A DNA stretch of 64,000 nucleotides from Microbacterium atlanticum (GTDB taxonomy: Bacteria > Actinomycetota > Actinomycetes > Actinomycetales > Microbacteriaceae): assembly GCF_015277815.1 (NCBI RefSeq), contig NZ_CP063813.1:3348001-3412000 (forward strand). The letters run 5' to 3'. The notes beneath the pieces are model-generated. The model ran no database searches, was not told the origin of the DNA, and saw nothing but the letters and a program-made list of their open reading frames with translations. Position numbers and translations under genes: made by a program. Of the stretch, positions 7,960 through 18,852 are shown piece after piece (the stretch's first letter is position 1; every line of letters begins with the position of its first letter).

Positions 7960-9146
7960 CCCGCGGACTCCTCCGCGCGCTCCGCGGCCTCGAGGGTGGC
8001 GGCATCCGGAACATAGCCTTCGATGTGCCGCTCGTCGGGACCGTTGTACTCCGACAGCGGGCGGATGAGGGCGTTCGAGGCGAGCTGCTCCATGATGTGC
8101 GCCGTCCAGCCCGTGACCCGCGCCGCCACGAAGAGCGGAGTGAAGGTGAGCGTGTCGAAGCCGATCAGGTTGTACGCCGGACCCGACGGGTAGTCGAGGT
8201 TGGGGTAGATGCCCTTGCGCTCGACGAACTGCGACTCCAGCGCGTCGTAGAGCGCCGCGACCTCGGGGCGGTCGTAGTGCTCGACGAGGGTGTCGAGCGC
8301 CGCCTTCATCGTCGGCACGCGCGAGTCGCCGCGCTTGTAGACACGGTGGCCGAAGCCCATGATCTTGCGCTTCTCGGCGAGCGCCTGGTCGAGCCAGGGC
8401 CCCACGTTCTCGGCCGAGCCGATCTCGTCGAAGATGTGCAGCACGGCTTCGTTCGCGCCGCCGTGAAGGGGGCCCTTGAGCGCCCCGATCGCCGCCACGA
8501 CGGCCGAGTACAGGTCGCTGAGCGTGGAGGTCACGACGCGCGCGGTGAACGTCGAGGCGTTGAAGGAGTGCTCGGCGTAGAGGATCATCGAGCGGTTGAA
8601 CGCATCGACCACGACCTCGTCGGCCTCCTCGCCGAAGGTCATCCACAGGAAGTTGGCGGCGTAGTCGAGGTCGTCGCGCGGCGCGATCGGCTGCTGGCCG
8701 CGACGACGGCGCTGCCCGTACGCCACGATGGCCGGCAGCACGGCGAAGAGGCGGATGCTGCGGGCCAGGTTCTCCTCGACGCTTCCGCTGACGTCCAGCA
8801 CCGAGCCGGTGCCCGCGAGGTCGCGCGCACCGATGAGGCTCACCGCGGTGCGCACCTCGTCCATCGGGTGCGCGTCGATCGGCACGAGGTCGATCGCCGC
8901 CCGCACGTCGGCGGGGAGCGCGCGGTACGCGCGCTCGGTGGCGCGCAGCTGCGCGAGCTGCACATCGGTCGGCAGCTCACCGTGCCACAGCAGGTATGCG
9001 ACGGCCTCGAACGGCTGGGTGGCGGCGAGCTCCTGCACCGGATACCCCCGGTACAGCAGCGAGTTCGTCTCGGGGTTCACCTTCGAGACGGCCGTGTAGT
9101 CCACGACCACGCCGGCGAGCCCCTTCTTGATGTCGGGTTCGGTCAT
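7956..9146 (-). CDS. prpC: 2-methylcitrate synthase / citrate synthase
   Basis: A 396-residue enzyme condensing propionyl-CoA (or acetyl-CoA) with oxaloacetate, first step of the 2-methylcitrate cycle. Seen: the N-terminal KGLAGVVVDYTAVSKV and YRGYPVQEL typical of the actinobacterial PrpC type, HGGANEAV with an active-site His, and the GFGHRVYKRGDSRVP loop. The prp context (prpD, prpB upstream) selects methylcitrate synthase over the housekeeping citrate synthase. GAAGGAGC before ATG 9146 supports the start. It follows prpB after 22 nt. Confidence 0.92.
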   Translation of the reverse strand: MTEPDIKKGLAGVVVDYTAVSKVNPETNSLLYRGYPVQELAATQPFEAVAYLLWHGELPTDVQLAQLRATERAYRALPADVRAAIDLVPIDAHPMDEVRTAVSLIGARDLAGTGSVLDVSGSVEENLARSIRLFAVLPAIVAYGQRRRRGQQPIAPRDDLDYAANFLWMTFGEEADEVVVDAFNRSMILYAEHSFNASTFTARVVTSTLSDLYSAVVAAIGALKGPLHGGANEAVLHIFDEIGSAENVGPWLDQALAEKRKIMGFGHRVYKRGDSRVPTMKAALDTLVEHYDRPEVAALYDALESQFVERKGIYPNLDYPSGPAYNLIGFDTLTFTPLFVAARVTGWTAHIMEQLASNALIRPLSEYNGPDERHIEGYVPDAATLEAAERAEESAG

Positions 9147-9168
9147 GACTGCTCCTTCGGGTCGTGAC

Positions 9169-10068
9169 TCAGCGCGCGATCTGGAAGTTGAAGACGTCCT
9201 GATCGAAGTGGTTGTACTGCTCGTAGTCGATGAGGTCGTACAGGTCGGCGCGGTGCTGCATCTCGCCGAGCTTGGAGGTGAGGTGCCCCTCGCCTGAGAG
9301 CGTATCGAGAGCGCGGGATGCCGCGCCCATCGCGATCCGCAGCAGCGAGACCGGCCAGATCACGATGTTGACGCCGACGCTCTGCAGCTGGTCGACGCTG
9401 AAGAGCTCGGACTTGCCGAACTCCGTCATGTTGGCGAGGATCGGCACGTCCACGGCGGCACGGATCGCGGCGAACTCGTCGAGCGTGCGCATGGCCTCCG
9501 GGAAGATCGCGTCGGCGCCGGCGTCGACGAGGGCCTTCGCCCGGTCGGTCGCGGCATCCAGTCCCTCCACCGCGCGGATGTCGGTGCGCGCCATGAGGAG
9601 GAAGTTCGGATCGCGGCGCGCGTCGGCCGCCGCGCGGATGCGCTTGACGGCGGTGTCCTCGTCGACCACCGCCTTGCCGTCGAGGTGGCCGCAGCGCTTG
9701 GGGTTGACCTGGTCCTCGATGTGGGTGCCGGCAAGGCCCGCGTCCTCGAGCGTCTGGATCGTGCGCGCGACGTTCATCGGCTCGCCGAAGCCGGTGTCGG
9801 CGTCGATGATCGCCGGCAGGTCGGTCATGCGGGCGATCTGCTGGCCCCGGCCGGCCACCTCGGTGAGCGTCGTCAGCCCGATGTCGGGGAGGCCGAGGTC
9901 GGCACTGAGCACCGCACCGGAGATGTACACGCCCTCGAAGCCCTTGCGCTGGATGAGCCGGGCCGAGAGAGGATTGAACGCACCGGGGAACCGCAGCAGC
10001 TCACCCGAGGCGAGCCGCTCGCGCAGCAGCCGCCGCTTCTCGTGCGCCGGCACGGTGGAGTACAGCAT
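9169..10068 (-). CDS. prpB: 2-methylisocitrate lyase
   Basis: A 299-residue member of the isocitrate lyase/PEP mutase family that splits 2-methylisocitrate into pyruvate and succinate. The active-site signature KRCGHLDGK holds the catalytic Cys, and DADTGFG and EDQVNPK bind the metal and substrate. I prefer ATG 10068 (MLYSTV) with GAGAGGA about 10 nt upstream. An upstream in-frame ATG at 10101 would place the start inside the left arm of the 84-bp element. The element fills the 112-bp gap from prpD. Confidence 0.92.
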   Translation of the reverse strand: MLYSTVPAHEKRRLLRERLASGELLRFPGAFNPLSARLIQRKGFEGVYISGAVLSADLGLPDIGLTTLTEVAGRGQQIARMTDLPAIIDADTGFGEPMNVARTIQTLEDAGLAGTHIEDQVNPKRCGHLDGKAVVDEDTAVKRIRAAADARRDPNFLLMARTDIRAVEGLDAATDRAKALVDAGADAIFPEAMRTLDEFAAIRAAVDVPILANMTEFGKSELFSVDQLQSVGVNIVIWPVSLLRIAMGAASRALDTLSGEGHLTSKLGEMQHRADLYDLIDYEQYNHFDQDVFNFQIAR

Positions 10069-10088
10069 CAGCGGGCGTCCTCTCTTGT

Positions 10089-10172
10089 TGCAGAACTCCA
10101 CGGACTCGAGTCGGATCGGCGCCTGAGCCGCTCGATGAGGGCCCTGCGTCGGGTGATCCGTGGAGTTCTGCA
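10089..10172. repeat. 84-bp palindromic element, copy A
   Basis: Perfect 16-bp terminal inverted repeats: TGCAGAACTCCACGGA (10089-10104) and its complement (10157-10172), around 52 bp. Exactly the same length and arm position as copy B at 53769-53852. It sits between prpD and prpB inside the operon, so the RNA can fold into a long hairpin there and may alter expression of prpB-prpC relative to prpD. Confidence 0.85.
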
Positions 10173-10180
10173 GACCGGCA

Positions 10181-11707
10181 TCAGAACAGCCCCTTCGGCG
10201 CGGGCGCGGCGGCGAGGACGCCGAAGTCGGCGACGATCGTCAGCTGCTGCACCTCTTCGGGCGTCAGCTCGGGCAGGCGCTCGGCGAGCCCGAGGAAGCG
10301 CTCGATCTCGCCGGCCGACAGCACCGGCTCGGCGAGCAGCCGGAACTTGCGGACGTAATCCTCACGCGCGAACGGCCGCGCACCGAGCGGGTGCGCGTCG
10401 GCGACGGCGATCTCGTCGACGATGATCTCGCCGTTCGTCAGGCGGATCTCGACGCGGCCGCCGAACGCCTTCTCGTCCGGGTCGTCGGAGTGGTAGCGGC
10501 GCGTCCACTCCGCGTCTTCGGCGGTGGTGATCTTGTGCCACAGCGCGACGGTGTCCTCGCGGCCGGCGCGCTCGGGCGTGTACGAGTCGACGTGGTGCCA
10601 GCCGCCGTCCTGCAGGGCGACGGCGAAGATGTACGGGATCGAGTGGTCGAGCGTCTCGCGCGAGGCCGCCGGGTCGTACTTCTGCGGGTCGTTGGCGCCC
10701 GAGCCGATGACGTAGTGGGTGTGGTGCGAGGTGTGCAGCACGATCGACTCGACGTTCGCCGGGTCGGCGAGCTGCGGGTGCTCGCCGTGCAGCTTGCGGG
10801 CCAGGTCGATCCAGGCCTGCGCCTGGTACTCGGCCGAGTGCTCCTTCGTGTACGAGTCGAGGATGCCGCGCTTGGGCTCGCCCGCACCGGGCAGCGGCAC
10901 CTCGTACGCGGCATCCGGGCCGTCCAGCATCCACGCGACGACGCCGTCCTCGCCCTCGTAGATCGGGCTCGGCGACGTCTCGCCGCGCATCGCCCGATCG
11001 ACGGCCTCGACCGCCATCTTCCCGGCGAAGGCCGGCGCGTGCGCCTTCCACGTCGAGATCTCGCCCTTGCGCGACTGGCGCGTCGCGGTCGTGGTGTGGA
11101 GGGCCTGGCCGACCGCCTGGTAGATCGTCTCGACCGGAAGGCCGAGGAGCGTGCCGATCCCGGCTGCCGCCGACGGACCGAGGTGCGCGACGTGGTCGAT
11201 CTTGTGCTTGTGCAGGCAGATCGCGCGCACCAGGTCGATCTGGATCTCGTACCCGGTCGCCAGACCCCGCACCAGCGCCCGGCCGTCGGCGCCCACGTGC
11301 TGTGCCACCGCCAGGATGGGCGGGATGTTGTCGCCGGGGTGCGAGTAGTCCGCGGCGAGGAACGTGTCGTGGTAGTCCAGCTCACGCACCGCGACACCGT
11401 TCGCCCACGCCGCCCACTCCGGGCTGGTCCGGCGGTCGAGCGCACAGCCGAACACCGTCGCGCCCGAGCCTCCGACCGACACCGCGTGGTCGAGGGCCTG
11501 CTGGCGGGCCGCGCTCACGGGCGCACGGGTGAGGGATGCCGCAGCCACCGCCGCGTTGTCGATGACGCGGTTGATGATCATGTCGACGACGTCGGCGTCG
11601 ACCTCGACGGGGTCGGCCGCGACCTCGGCGATGTGCCAGGCCAGCTGACCCTCGCGGGGAAGGTGCTCGTCGCTGCGGTGGACGCGGAGGTGGTGCATCA
11701 CGGTCAT
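10181..11707 (-). CDS. prpD: 2-methylcitrate dehydratase
   Basis: A 508-residue MmgE/PrpD family enzyme dehydrating 2-methylcitrate to 2-methyl-cis-aconitate. Recognisable blocks: [23 protein letters not shown] near the N-terminus, [17 protein letters not shown], and [19 protein letters not shown] 11707 has TAAGGA 6 nt upstream; a second ATG three codons later is less well placed. It starts 16 nt after the GntR stop, so it is probably co-transcribed from the regulator's promoter. Confidence 0.92.
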   Translation of the reverse strand: MTVMHHLRVHRSDEHLPREGQLAWHIAEVAADPVEVDADVVDMIINRVIDNAAVAAASLTRAPVSAARQQALDHAVSVGGSGATVFGCALDRRTSPEWAAWANGVAVRELDYHDTFLAADYSHPGDNIPPILAVAQHVGADGRALVRGLATGYEIQIDLVRAICLHKHKIDHVAHLGPSAAAGIGTLLGLPVETIYQAVGQALHTTTATRQSRKGEISTWKAHAPAFAGKMAVEAVDRAMRGETSPSPIYEGEDGVVAWMLDGPDAAYEVPLPGAGEPKRGILDSYTKEHSAEYQAQAWIDLARKLHGEHPQLADPANVESIVLHTSHHTHYVIGSGANDPQKYDPAASRETLDHSIPYIFAVALQDGGWHHVDSYTPERAGREDTVALWHKITTAEDAEWTRRYHSDDPDEKAFGGRVEIRLTNGEIIVDEIAVADAHPLGARPFAREDYVRKFRLLAEPVLSAGEIERFLGLAERLPELTPEEVQQLTIVADFGVLAAAPAPKGLF

Positions 11708-11723
11708 GGTCGTCCTTACTGCT

Positions 11724-12359
11724 TCAGGGGGTCTGCTTCAGGGAGTCGAGGATGTTGGTGAGGGCGTTGTGCAGGTGCACGTGCGTGGCGTGCGCGGCGA
11801 GATCGGCATCTCCCGCCGCGATCGCCGCGGCGATGAGCCGGTGCTCGGACACGGATGCCGCCAGCCGGCCCGGATTGTCGCGCGCCAGTCGCCGCACCCG
11901 CACGAGGTGCGTGCGCACGGTGCGCAGCGCCGCGGTGAGGTAGTCGTTGGCGACCGCGGCGTCCAGGGCCAGGTCGAAGCGCGCGATGAGCCCGTAGTAG
12001 GCGTCGGTGCCGTCGCCGCCGGCGAGGTCGACGCCCGCGAAGTCGCGGGCGAGGTCGGCGAAGCTGCCGGCGTCGCCGCGCTGGGCGGCAAGACGGGCGG
12101 CGGATTCCTCGAGCGCGCGGCGCACCTCGAAGATCTCGCGGATGTCGCCCGCGTCGATCGCGGTCACGACGGTGACGCGGGGAGACTGCTGCGCGACGAG
12201 CCCGTCGGCGGCGAGGCGTCCGAGCGCCTCACGCAGCGGCGTGCGGCTCACCCCGAGGCGGGCGGCCTGCTCGACCTCGCCGAGCACGGCGCCGGGTCGC
12301 AGCCGACCGGACTGGATCTCGTCGAGGAGCGTCGCGTAGGCGCGGTCACTGGCCCGCAT
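11724..12359 (-). CDS. GntR family (FCD-type) regulator of the propionate operon
   Basis: A 211-residue regulator: N-terminal winged helix ([28 protein letters not shown]), then an all-helical FCD ligand domain ([21 protein letters not shown] ... [12 protein letters not shown]). I chose ATG 12359 because GAGGAGGTG lies 7 nt upstream; ATG 12383 in the same frame has no such site. It is the first gene of gntR-prpD-prpB-prpC-thioesterase. Two TATACA-type sites lie upstream (12393 and 12446), suggesting autoregulation. A role as propionate or methylcitrate sensor is inferred from context. Confidence 0.85.
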   Translation of the reverse strand: MRASDRAYATLLDEIQSGRLRPGAVLGEVEQAARLGVSRTPLREALGRLAADGLVAQQSPRVTVVTAIDAGDIREIFEVRRALEESAARLAAQRGDAGSFADLARDFAGVDLAGGDGTDAYYGLIARFDLALDAAVANDYLTAALRTVRTHLVRVRRLARDNPGRLAASVSEHRLIAAAIAAGDADLAAHATHVHLHNALTNILDSLKQTP

Positions 12360-12392
12360 GCGCACCACCTCCTCGTCCGGCATCCCGGCCAG

Positions 12393-12400
12393 TGTATACA
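12393..12400. promoter_or_regulatory. TGTATACA palindrome (candidate GntR operator 1)
   Basis: An 8-bp perfect palindrome TGTATACA, followed by AAG, 34 bases upstream of the GntR start. The related site at 12446-12453 shares GTATACAAA. It could be operator, -10 box, or both. Confidence 0.45.
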
Positions 12401-12445
12401 AAGAGCGGCCTGAGGCGCATCCTGGGTCGAGCTCTGGGGTCGGTG

Positions 12446-12453
12446 AGTATACA
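12446..12453 (-). promoter_or_regulatory. AGTATACA site (candidate GntR operator 2 / -10 box)
   Basis: Read on the minus strand it gives TTTGTATACT; TATACT is a good -10 hexamer for the gntR-prp operon. It repeats the GTATACAAA word of the site at 12393, 53 bases away. Confidence 0.4.
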
Positions 12454-12474
12454 AACGGACACCCCCCCACAGGA

Positions 12475-12509
12475 GAGGGATGCCGCGGCACATGGCCGCG
12501 GCATCCCTC
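12475..12509 (-). terminator. Hairpin terminator of the ABC importer operon
   Basis: A 15-bp perfect stem, GAGGGATGCCGCGGC (12475-12489) with its complement (12495-12509), and a 5-nt loop, 15 bases after the permease stop. There is no U-tract, which is common for actinobacterial terminators. The stem is built from the GGATGCCGCGG word also used at 27028. Confidence 0.6.
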
Positions 12510-12523
12510 CGCATCGGTTCGGG

Positions 12524-13429
12524 TCAGCCCTTCAGCCCCGAACGGGACACCCCCTCGATGATGAAGCGCTGCAGGAACACGAACAGCACCAGCACCGGGA
12601 CCGACGCGATCACGGCGCCGGCCATGAGCAGGTCGTAGCGCACCGCGTTGGCCGACTGCAGCGTGCTGAGTCCGGCAGGCAGTGTCTGCACGTCGGCGCT
12701 GAAGAGCACGTACACCGGCCACAGGAAGTCGTTCCAGTTGGTGAGGAACGCCAGCAGCGCCAATGTCGCCAGCGCCGGACGCGACAACGGCAGGATGATC
12801 CGCCAGAAGATGTCCAGGCGGTTCGCCCCGTCCAGGAGCGCCGCCTCCTCGAGCTCCGCCGGGAGGCTGAGGAAGAACTGTCGCATGAAGAAGACGCCGA
12901 AAGCGCCCGCCGCCGTCGGGATGATGATCGCCGTCAGGGTGTTCAGCCAGCCCAGCTCGCCCACGATGAGATAGTTCGGAATGATGAGGATCACCGGCGG
13001 GATCAGCAGGGTCGCGATGATCACGCCGAACACCACGCCGCGGCCGCGGAACGCCATGCGGGCCAGCGGGTACGCCGCGAGCGACGCCGTCACCACCACG
13101 AGCAGCGCATGCAGCGTCGCGGCGATGAGGCTGTTGGCGAACCACAGCAGCACGGGCGTCCCGCTGGAGGGGGCCAGGATCGATTCGTACGCCTGGGTGC
13201 TGAACGGCTGGGGCAGCCACGTCGGCGGGATCTTGGTCGCTCCGGCCCGCGTCGTGAACGACGTCGAGATCATGAAGAGGATCGGGCTGATGTAGATGAA
13301 CGCCAGCACCACCAGCAGCACGTACCGGACCGGCTGCACCCAGCGGCGAGTGCGGCGATGGGCCGTCTCGGCGCCGCCGGGCTGCACGATCGCCGACGTC
13401 GACGCCTCGGTCGTCACCGGAGTGGTCAT
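12524..13429 (-). CDS. Carbohydrate ABC transporter permease (MalG/CUT1 type)
   Basis: A 301-residue inner-membrane permease of a CUT1 sugar importer with six predicted helices. The cytoplasmic EAA loop that contacts the ATPase is EAALLDGANRLDIFWRIILP. ATG 13429 overlaps the upstream permease stop as ATGA, and GGAAGG precedes it. Last gene of the importer operon, followed by a hairpin. No ATPase is encoded here, so a shared MsiK-type ATPase elsewhere is likely, as is common for CUT1 systems in actinobacteria. Confidence 0.9.
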   Translation of the reverse strand: MTTPVTTEASTSAIVQPGGAETAHRRTRRWVQPVRYVLLVVLAFIYISPILFMISTSFTTRAGATKIPPTWLPQPFSTQAYESILAPSSGTPVLLWFANSLIAATLHALLVVVTASLAAYPLARMAFRGRGVVFGVIIATLLIPPVILIIPNYLIVGELGWLNTLTAIIIPTAAGAFGVFFMRQFFLSLPAELEEAALLDGANRLDIFWRIILPLSRPALATLALLAFLTNWNDFLWPVYVLFSADVQTLPAGLSTLQSANAVRYDLLMAGAVIASVPVLVLFVFLQRFIIEGVSRSGLKG

Positions 13430-14430
13430 CGCACCTTCCCCCTTCTGCGCGGCGCGTCCGACTTCTCGCGGAGCACCCGGAACACGATGAGGCTCGCCAG
13501 CAGCAGGAACAGTGTGAGGATGTAGCTCATCGCCGCGGCATCCCCCATCTGGAAGTTGCGCAGGCCCGTCTCGGCGATCTGGTAGATCGCCGTCCGCGTC
13601 TCGCGGCCCGGCGCGCCCAGCGTGATGATGTACGACTGCCCGAACATGTTCGCCGACGCGATCAGCGTGTTGATCGTCACGAAGGTGAGGATCGGCCGGA
13701 GCCCGGGGAGGGTGACTGCGGTGAACCGCTGCCACGCATTGGCGCCGTCCACGGCGGCCGCCTCGTACAGTTCGGCGGGGATGTCCTGAAGCGCGGCGAG
13801 GTAGATCACGGCGTTGAACCCGAGCGTCCACCACACCGTGACCCCGACCAGTGCGAACCAGGCGGCGGGCAGCGACGTCGTCCACGCGACGTCATCGGGC
13901 AGCCCCAGCACTCCCATGTAGTAGTTCACGAGCCCGATGTTGCTGTCGAGCAGGTACCGCCACAGGAGTCCGACCACCGCGACGCCCAGCACGTAGGGCG
14001 CGAAGTAGACGGCGCGGAAGAAGTTGCGTCCGGGGAACCGCTGGTTCATCAGCAGCGCGACCAGCAGCGGCAGCACCAGCAGCAGCGGGACGCTGAACAG
14101 CGTGAAGATCGCCGTCGCACGCATCGAGGTCCAGAACGGCTCGGAGCTCACCGAGTTCGGATCGAACAGGTCGGTGTAGTTCTCGAGGCCGACGAACGGC
14201 TTGTTCGGGAGGGTGTAGTCCCACTCGTGGAGGCTGATCCACAGACCGAACACGGCCGGGGCGACCACGAAGACGACGAACAGCAGCAGGTAGGGGGTGA
14301 GGAAGAGCCAGGGCGTGAGTGCCCCCTGCCTGGTCGGCGCGCCGCGTCGGCGCGGGCGGTCGGCGGGGCCCGCGGCCCCGCCGGGCGCCCTCTCGGTCGA
14401 GAGGACGCCCGAACGGATGTCGCTGGTCAT
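13426..14430 (-). CDS. Carbohydrate ABC transporter permease (MalF/CUT1 type)
   Basis: A 334-residue permease with a basic N-terminal tail and six or more membrane helices starting at about residue 38 (TPWLFLTPYLLLFVVFVV). Its EAA loop is YEAAAVDGANAWQRFTAVTLP. It starts one base after the binding-protein stop and overlaps the next permease. It forms the membrane channel together with the 12524-13429 product. Confidence 0.9.
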   Translation of the reverse strand: MTSDIRSGVLSTERAPGGAAGPADRPRRRGAPTRQGALTPWLFLTPYLLLFVVFVVAPAVFGLWISLHEWDYTLPNKPFVGLENYTDLFDPNSVSSEPFWTSMRATAIFTLFSVPLLLVLPLLVALLMNQRFPGRNFFRAVYFAPYVLGVAVVGLLWRYLLDSNIGLVNYYMGVLGLPDDVAWTTSLPAAWFALVGVTVWWTLGFNAVIYLAALQDIPAELYEAAAVDGANAWQRFTAVTLPGLRPILTFVTINTLIASANMFGQSYIITLGAPGRETRTAIYQIAETGLRNFQMGDAAAMSYILTLFLLLASLIVFRVLREKSDAPRRRGKVR

Positions 14431-14431
14431 G

Positions 14432-15742
14432 TCAGCCGCCGAACTTCTCCAGGTTCTCCTGCATGAGGGTGGTGGCGCGCTCCGCCTCGCGGGTCAGCGC
14501 CTCCTCCGGAGTGGCCTTGCCGAGGATCGCATCCGACACCGCGATCTCCAGCGTCTCGGCCTGCACCGGCCCGAGGCCCGGGACGGCCGGCAGGAACCGC
14601 ATGTTGTCGATCTGCTCGGCGATCGGCGCCTGCATCGTGCCGTCCAGGGCTCCGCCGGTACGGACCGACTCGCGCGCGGGGATCATGCCCGCCCCCGCCC
14701 ACTCGGCCGAGTTCTCGCTCATCCAGGCGATGAAGACCTTGGCCGCGTTGACCTTGTTCGCGTCGGCGTCGCGCTGGCGCGGGAGGAAGAAGTTGTGCGA
14801 GTTCGCCCAGACTGCGGGGGTGTCGCCGATCGTGGGCACCGGTGCTGCCGCGAACGGCAGTCCGGACTCCGTCAGGTCGTTGATCTGCCAGATGCCGTCC
14901 CACGTGATCGACGTCTCGCCGTTCTTGAACGCGACGTACTGTGCGTCGATCGCCATGTCGGCGGGGCTGTAGCCCTCATCCACCATCGATCGCATCCATT
15001 CGAGGGCCGCGACGCCCTCCGGCGAATCGAACGTCGCCTCCGAGCCGTCCTCCGAGTAGGGCTCGCCGCCGTTCTGCCATAGCAGCGACAGATCCATGAG
15101 GTGCCCCGGCCACAGGGCCGGCATCCAGAACGGGGTCTCGTACCCGGCAGCCTGCAGCTTCGCCAGCGCGTCCTCGAACGAGGCCTGGTCGGTGGGCGGC
15201 TCGGTGATGCCGGCGGCGGCGAAGTGGTCGGTGTTGTAGTACATCGCGAGCGAGTGCACGTCCAGCGGGATGCCATATCGCGCGTCGTTGTACACTCCCG
15301 CGTCCCACACCTCTTCGGTGAAGTCGCCGGCTGACAGCTCCAGCTCGTCGGCCAGGTCGTCCAGCGGCATGATGACGTTGCGCGCCGCCATGCTCGCGAG
15401 CTGGTCGAGATGCATCACGCCCACGTCCGGCCCTTCACCGGCGGTCACGGCGGCAGGGAGCTTCTGGTAGAAGTCGCTCCACTCCTGTGTGGTGTTCTCG
15501 ATCTTGATGTTGTCGTGCTCTTCCATGAACTGGTCGACCATCGACTGCATGAACGGACCGTCACCGCCGGTGAAGCCGTTCCAGTACTGCAGGGTGACCT
15601 CCGGGCCGTCGTACTCGCCGGTGAACTCCCCGCCGGCGTCGCCGCCGCCGGAATTCCCGCCGCATGCCGTCAAGGCCAGCGCGCCGGCGGTGATGACCGC
15701 CGCGGCTGCAAATCCTCGCGTGAACCGAAGCCTCTTGCTCAC
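14432..15742 (-). CDS. Sugar ABC transporter substrate-binding lipoprotein
   Basis: A 436-residue extracellular solute-binding protein (family 1). Type II signal with lipobox LTAC (Cys27), then YWNGFTGGDGPFMQSMVDQFMEEH typical of sugar binders. The start is GTG 15742 with GAGGAGG 7 nt upstream. It is first in the operon binding protein-permease-permease and diverges from the LacI regulator across a 138-bp region holding a LacI operator. The adjacent GH2 glycosidase suggests uptake of a beta-linked oligosaccharide or glycoside; the exact sugar is unknown. Confidence 0.9.
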   Translation of the reverse strand: MSKRLRFTRGFAAAAVITAGALALTACGGNSGGGDAGGEFTGEYDGPEVTLQYWNGFTGGDGPFMQSMVDQFMEEHDNIKIENTTQEWSDFYQKLPAAVTAGEGPDVGVMHLDQLASMAARNVIMPLDDLADELELSAGDFTEEVWDAGVYNDARYGIPLDVHSLAMYYNTDHFAAAGITEPPTDQASFEDALAKLQAAGYETPFWMPALWPGHLMDLSLLWQNGGEPYSEDGSEATFDSPEGVAALEWMRSMVDEGYSPADMAIDAQYVAFKNGETSITWDGIWQINDLTESGLPFAAAPVPTIGDTPAVWANSHNFFLPRQRDADANKVNAAKVFIAWMSENSAEWAGAGMIPARESVRTGGALDGTMQAPIAEQIDNMRFLPAVPGLGPVQAETLEIAVSDAILGKATPEEALTREAERATTLMQENLEKFGG

Positions 15743-15814
15743 TTGCGTCCTCCTCGTTGAAAACGACCGGCCCGAGCCGGCGTCGGCGCTGCTGAGTGCG
15801 CGCTGGATCGAATG

Positions 15815-15826
15815 TACAGCGCTGTA
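15815..15826. promoter_or_regulatory. LacI-type operator O1
   Basis: TACAGCGCTGTA, a perfect 12-bp palindrome with the central CG of LacI/GalR operators, between the divergent importer and regulator genes. The same core recurs at 16930-16943 before the GH2 gene, so one regulator probably controls both and itself. Confidence 0.75.
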
Positions 15827-15880
15827 AAGCAGATGTCCATCCCCCTTCTCGCGGTCTACACTCACTGGCGGGAGGGTCGC

Positions 15881-16885
15881 ATGGCTCGGATTCGCATGGT
15901 CGACGTCGCGGAGCGCGCGGGCGTCTCGCTCAAGACGGTCTCGAACGTGGTGAACGACTACGTGCACGTCCAGCCGGCGCTGCGGGCCCGGGTGCAGCAG
16001 GCGATCGACGAGCTGGGGTACCGCCCCAACCTCACGGCACGCCGCCTCGCGACCGGCAGGACCGGCATGGTGGCGCTCGCCATGCCCGAGATCGACCACC
16101 CCTACTTCTCGGAGATGTCCAGCCATCTGGCCGACATCGCAGCCGAGGCCGGCTATCGCGTGATCATCGAGCAGACCCTCAGCGACCCCACGGCCGAGCA
16201 GGCGGTGCTGAGGGATCGCGAGGCGGGCCTCGTCGACGGCGTCATCTTCCAGCCGACCCGGATCGCCACCCTCGACATCGCGCGGCTCCACGACGACCAG
16301 CCCCTCGTGCTGCTCGGCGAGGTGGAAGCCCCGGTGACGACCGACCACGTGATGATCGACAACGTCGCCGCCGCCGCGGACGGCGTCGCGCACCTGCTGG
16401 CGCTCGGGCGCGAGAAGGTGGCGTTCGTGGGGCTGGTGTCGGGCGACATCACCTCGACGAACCGGCGGCGACTGCTCGGCTACCAGGAGGCGCTGCTGGA
16501 CGCGCACCTCCCGCTGCGACCGGAGCTCGTGCTGGAATGCCAGGGGTTCGCGGCTGCCGACGCGGAGGCGTCGGTCGCCGGCGCCCTCGAGCGCGGCGTC
16601 CGGTTCGATGCGATCCTGTGCCGCGACGACCGATTCGCCGTCGGGGCGCTGCGGGCGCTGCGGCGGGCCGGCCTGTCGGTGCCGGGCGATGTGGCGGTCA
16701 TGGGCTGGGACGACACGGTTGTCACCGGCTACACCACGCCGACGCTGAGCTCCATCGCGCCCGACAAGCGCGAGCTCGCCACCCGCGCCTGGCAGCTCCT
16801 CGAGGAGCGGATGTCGGGCTACCACGGGCCCGGCCGTCACCTGGTCGTCGGCCACGGCGTGACCGTGCGCGAAAGCGCCCCGTAG
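15881..16885 (+). CDS. LacI family transcriptional regulator
   Basis: A 334-residue repressor: N-terminal helix-turn-helix MVDVAERAGVSLKTVSNVVND, hinge helix (LTARRLATGRTG), then a periplasmic-binding-protein-like effector domain ending in the usual MGWDDTVVTGYTTPTLSSI. ATG 15881 with GGAGGG 4 nt upstream is chosen; an earlier in-frame ATG at 15812 would begin inside the operator. It is flanked by operators O1 and O2 and probably senses the imported sugar. Confidence 0.9.
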   Translation: MARIRMVDVAERAGVSLKTVSNVVNDYVHVQPALRARVQQAIDELGYRPNLTARRLATGRTGMVALAMPEIDHPYFSEMSSHLADIAAEAGYRVIIEQTLSDPTAEQAVLRDREAGLVDGVIFQPTRIATLDIARLHDDQPLVLLGEVEAPVTTDHVMIDNVAAAADGVAHLLALGREKVAFVGLVSGDITSTNRRRLLGYQEALLDAHLPLRPELVLECQGFAAADAEASVAGALERGVRFDAILCRDDRFAVGALRALRRAGLSVPGDVAVMGWDDTVVTGYTTPTLSSIAPDKRELATRAWQLLEERMSGYHGPGRHLVVGHGVTVRESAP

Positions 16886-16887
16886 GC

Positions 16888-16912
16888 CGGTGCCCGAAGC
16901 GGGCCGGCGGGA
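16888..16912 (+). terminator. Possible weak terminator after lacI-type gene
   Basis: GCCGG-t-GCCCG, loop AAG, then CGGGC-CGGC: a bulged stem of about 9 pairs directly after the LacI stop and before operator O2. No U-tract. Confidence 0.35.
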
Positions 16913-16929
16913 AATCTCTTCCGGTGGGT

Positions 16930-16943
16930 TTACAGCGCTGTAA
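16930..16943. promoter_or_regulatory. LacI-type operator O2
   Basis: TTACAGCGCTGTAA, a perfect 14-bp palindrome sharing the core of O1, about 20 bases before the GH2 start. This position would block transcription of the glycosidase. Confidence 0.75.
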
Positions 16944-16963
16944 GAATGCGCGATGATCCCTAC

Positions 16964-18787
<1,824 letters not shown>

Positions 18788-18816
18788 TCCGTGCCATGAG
18801 GAAAGCGTGAGGAATC

Positions 18817-18832
18817 TTCACAGAACTGTGAA
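18817..18832. promoter_or_regulatory. 16-bp palindrome TTCACAGAACTGTGAA
   Basis: Arms TTCACAG and CTGTGAA around an AA centre, 20 bases before the ABC remnant at 18853. It resembles O1/O2 in the CAG...CTG arms but has a different centre, so a different or degenerate binding site. Confidence 0.4.
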
Positions 18833-18852
18833 ACAAGCGTGCCGTCGGCGCC

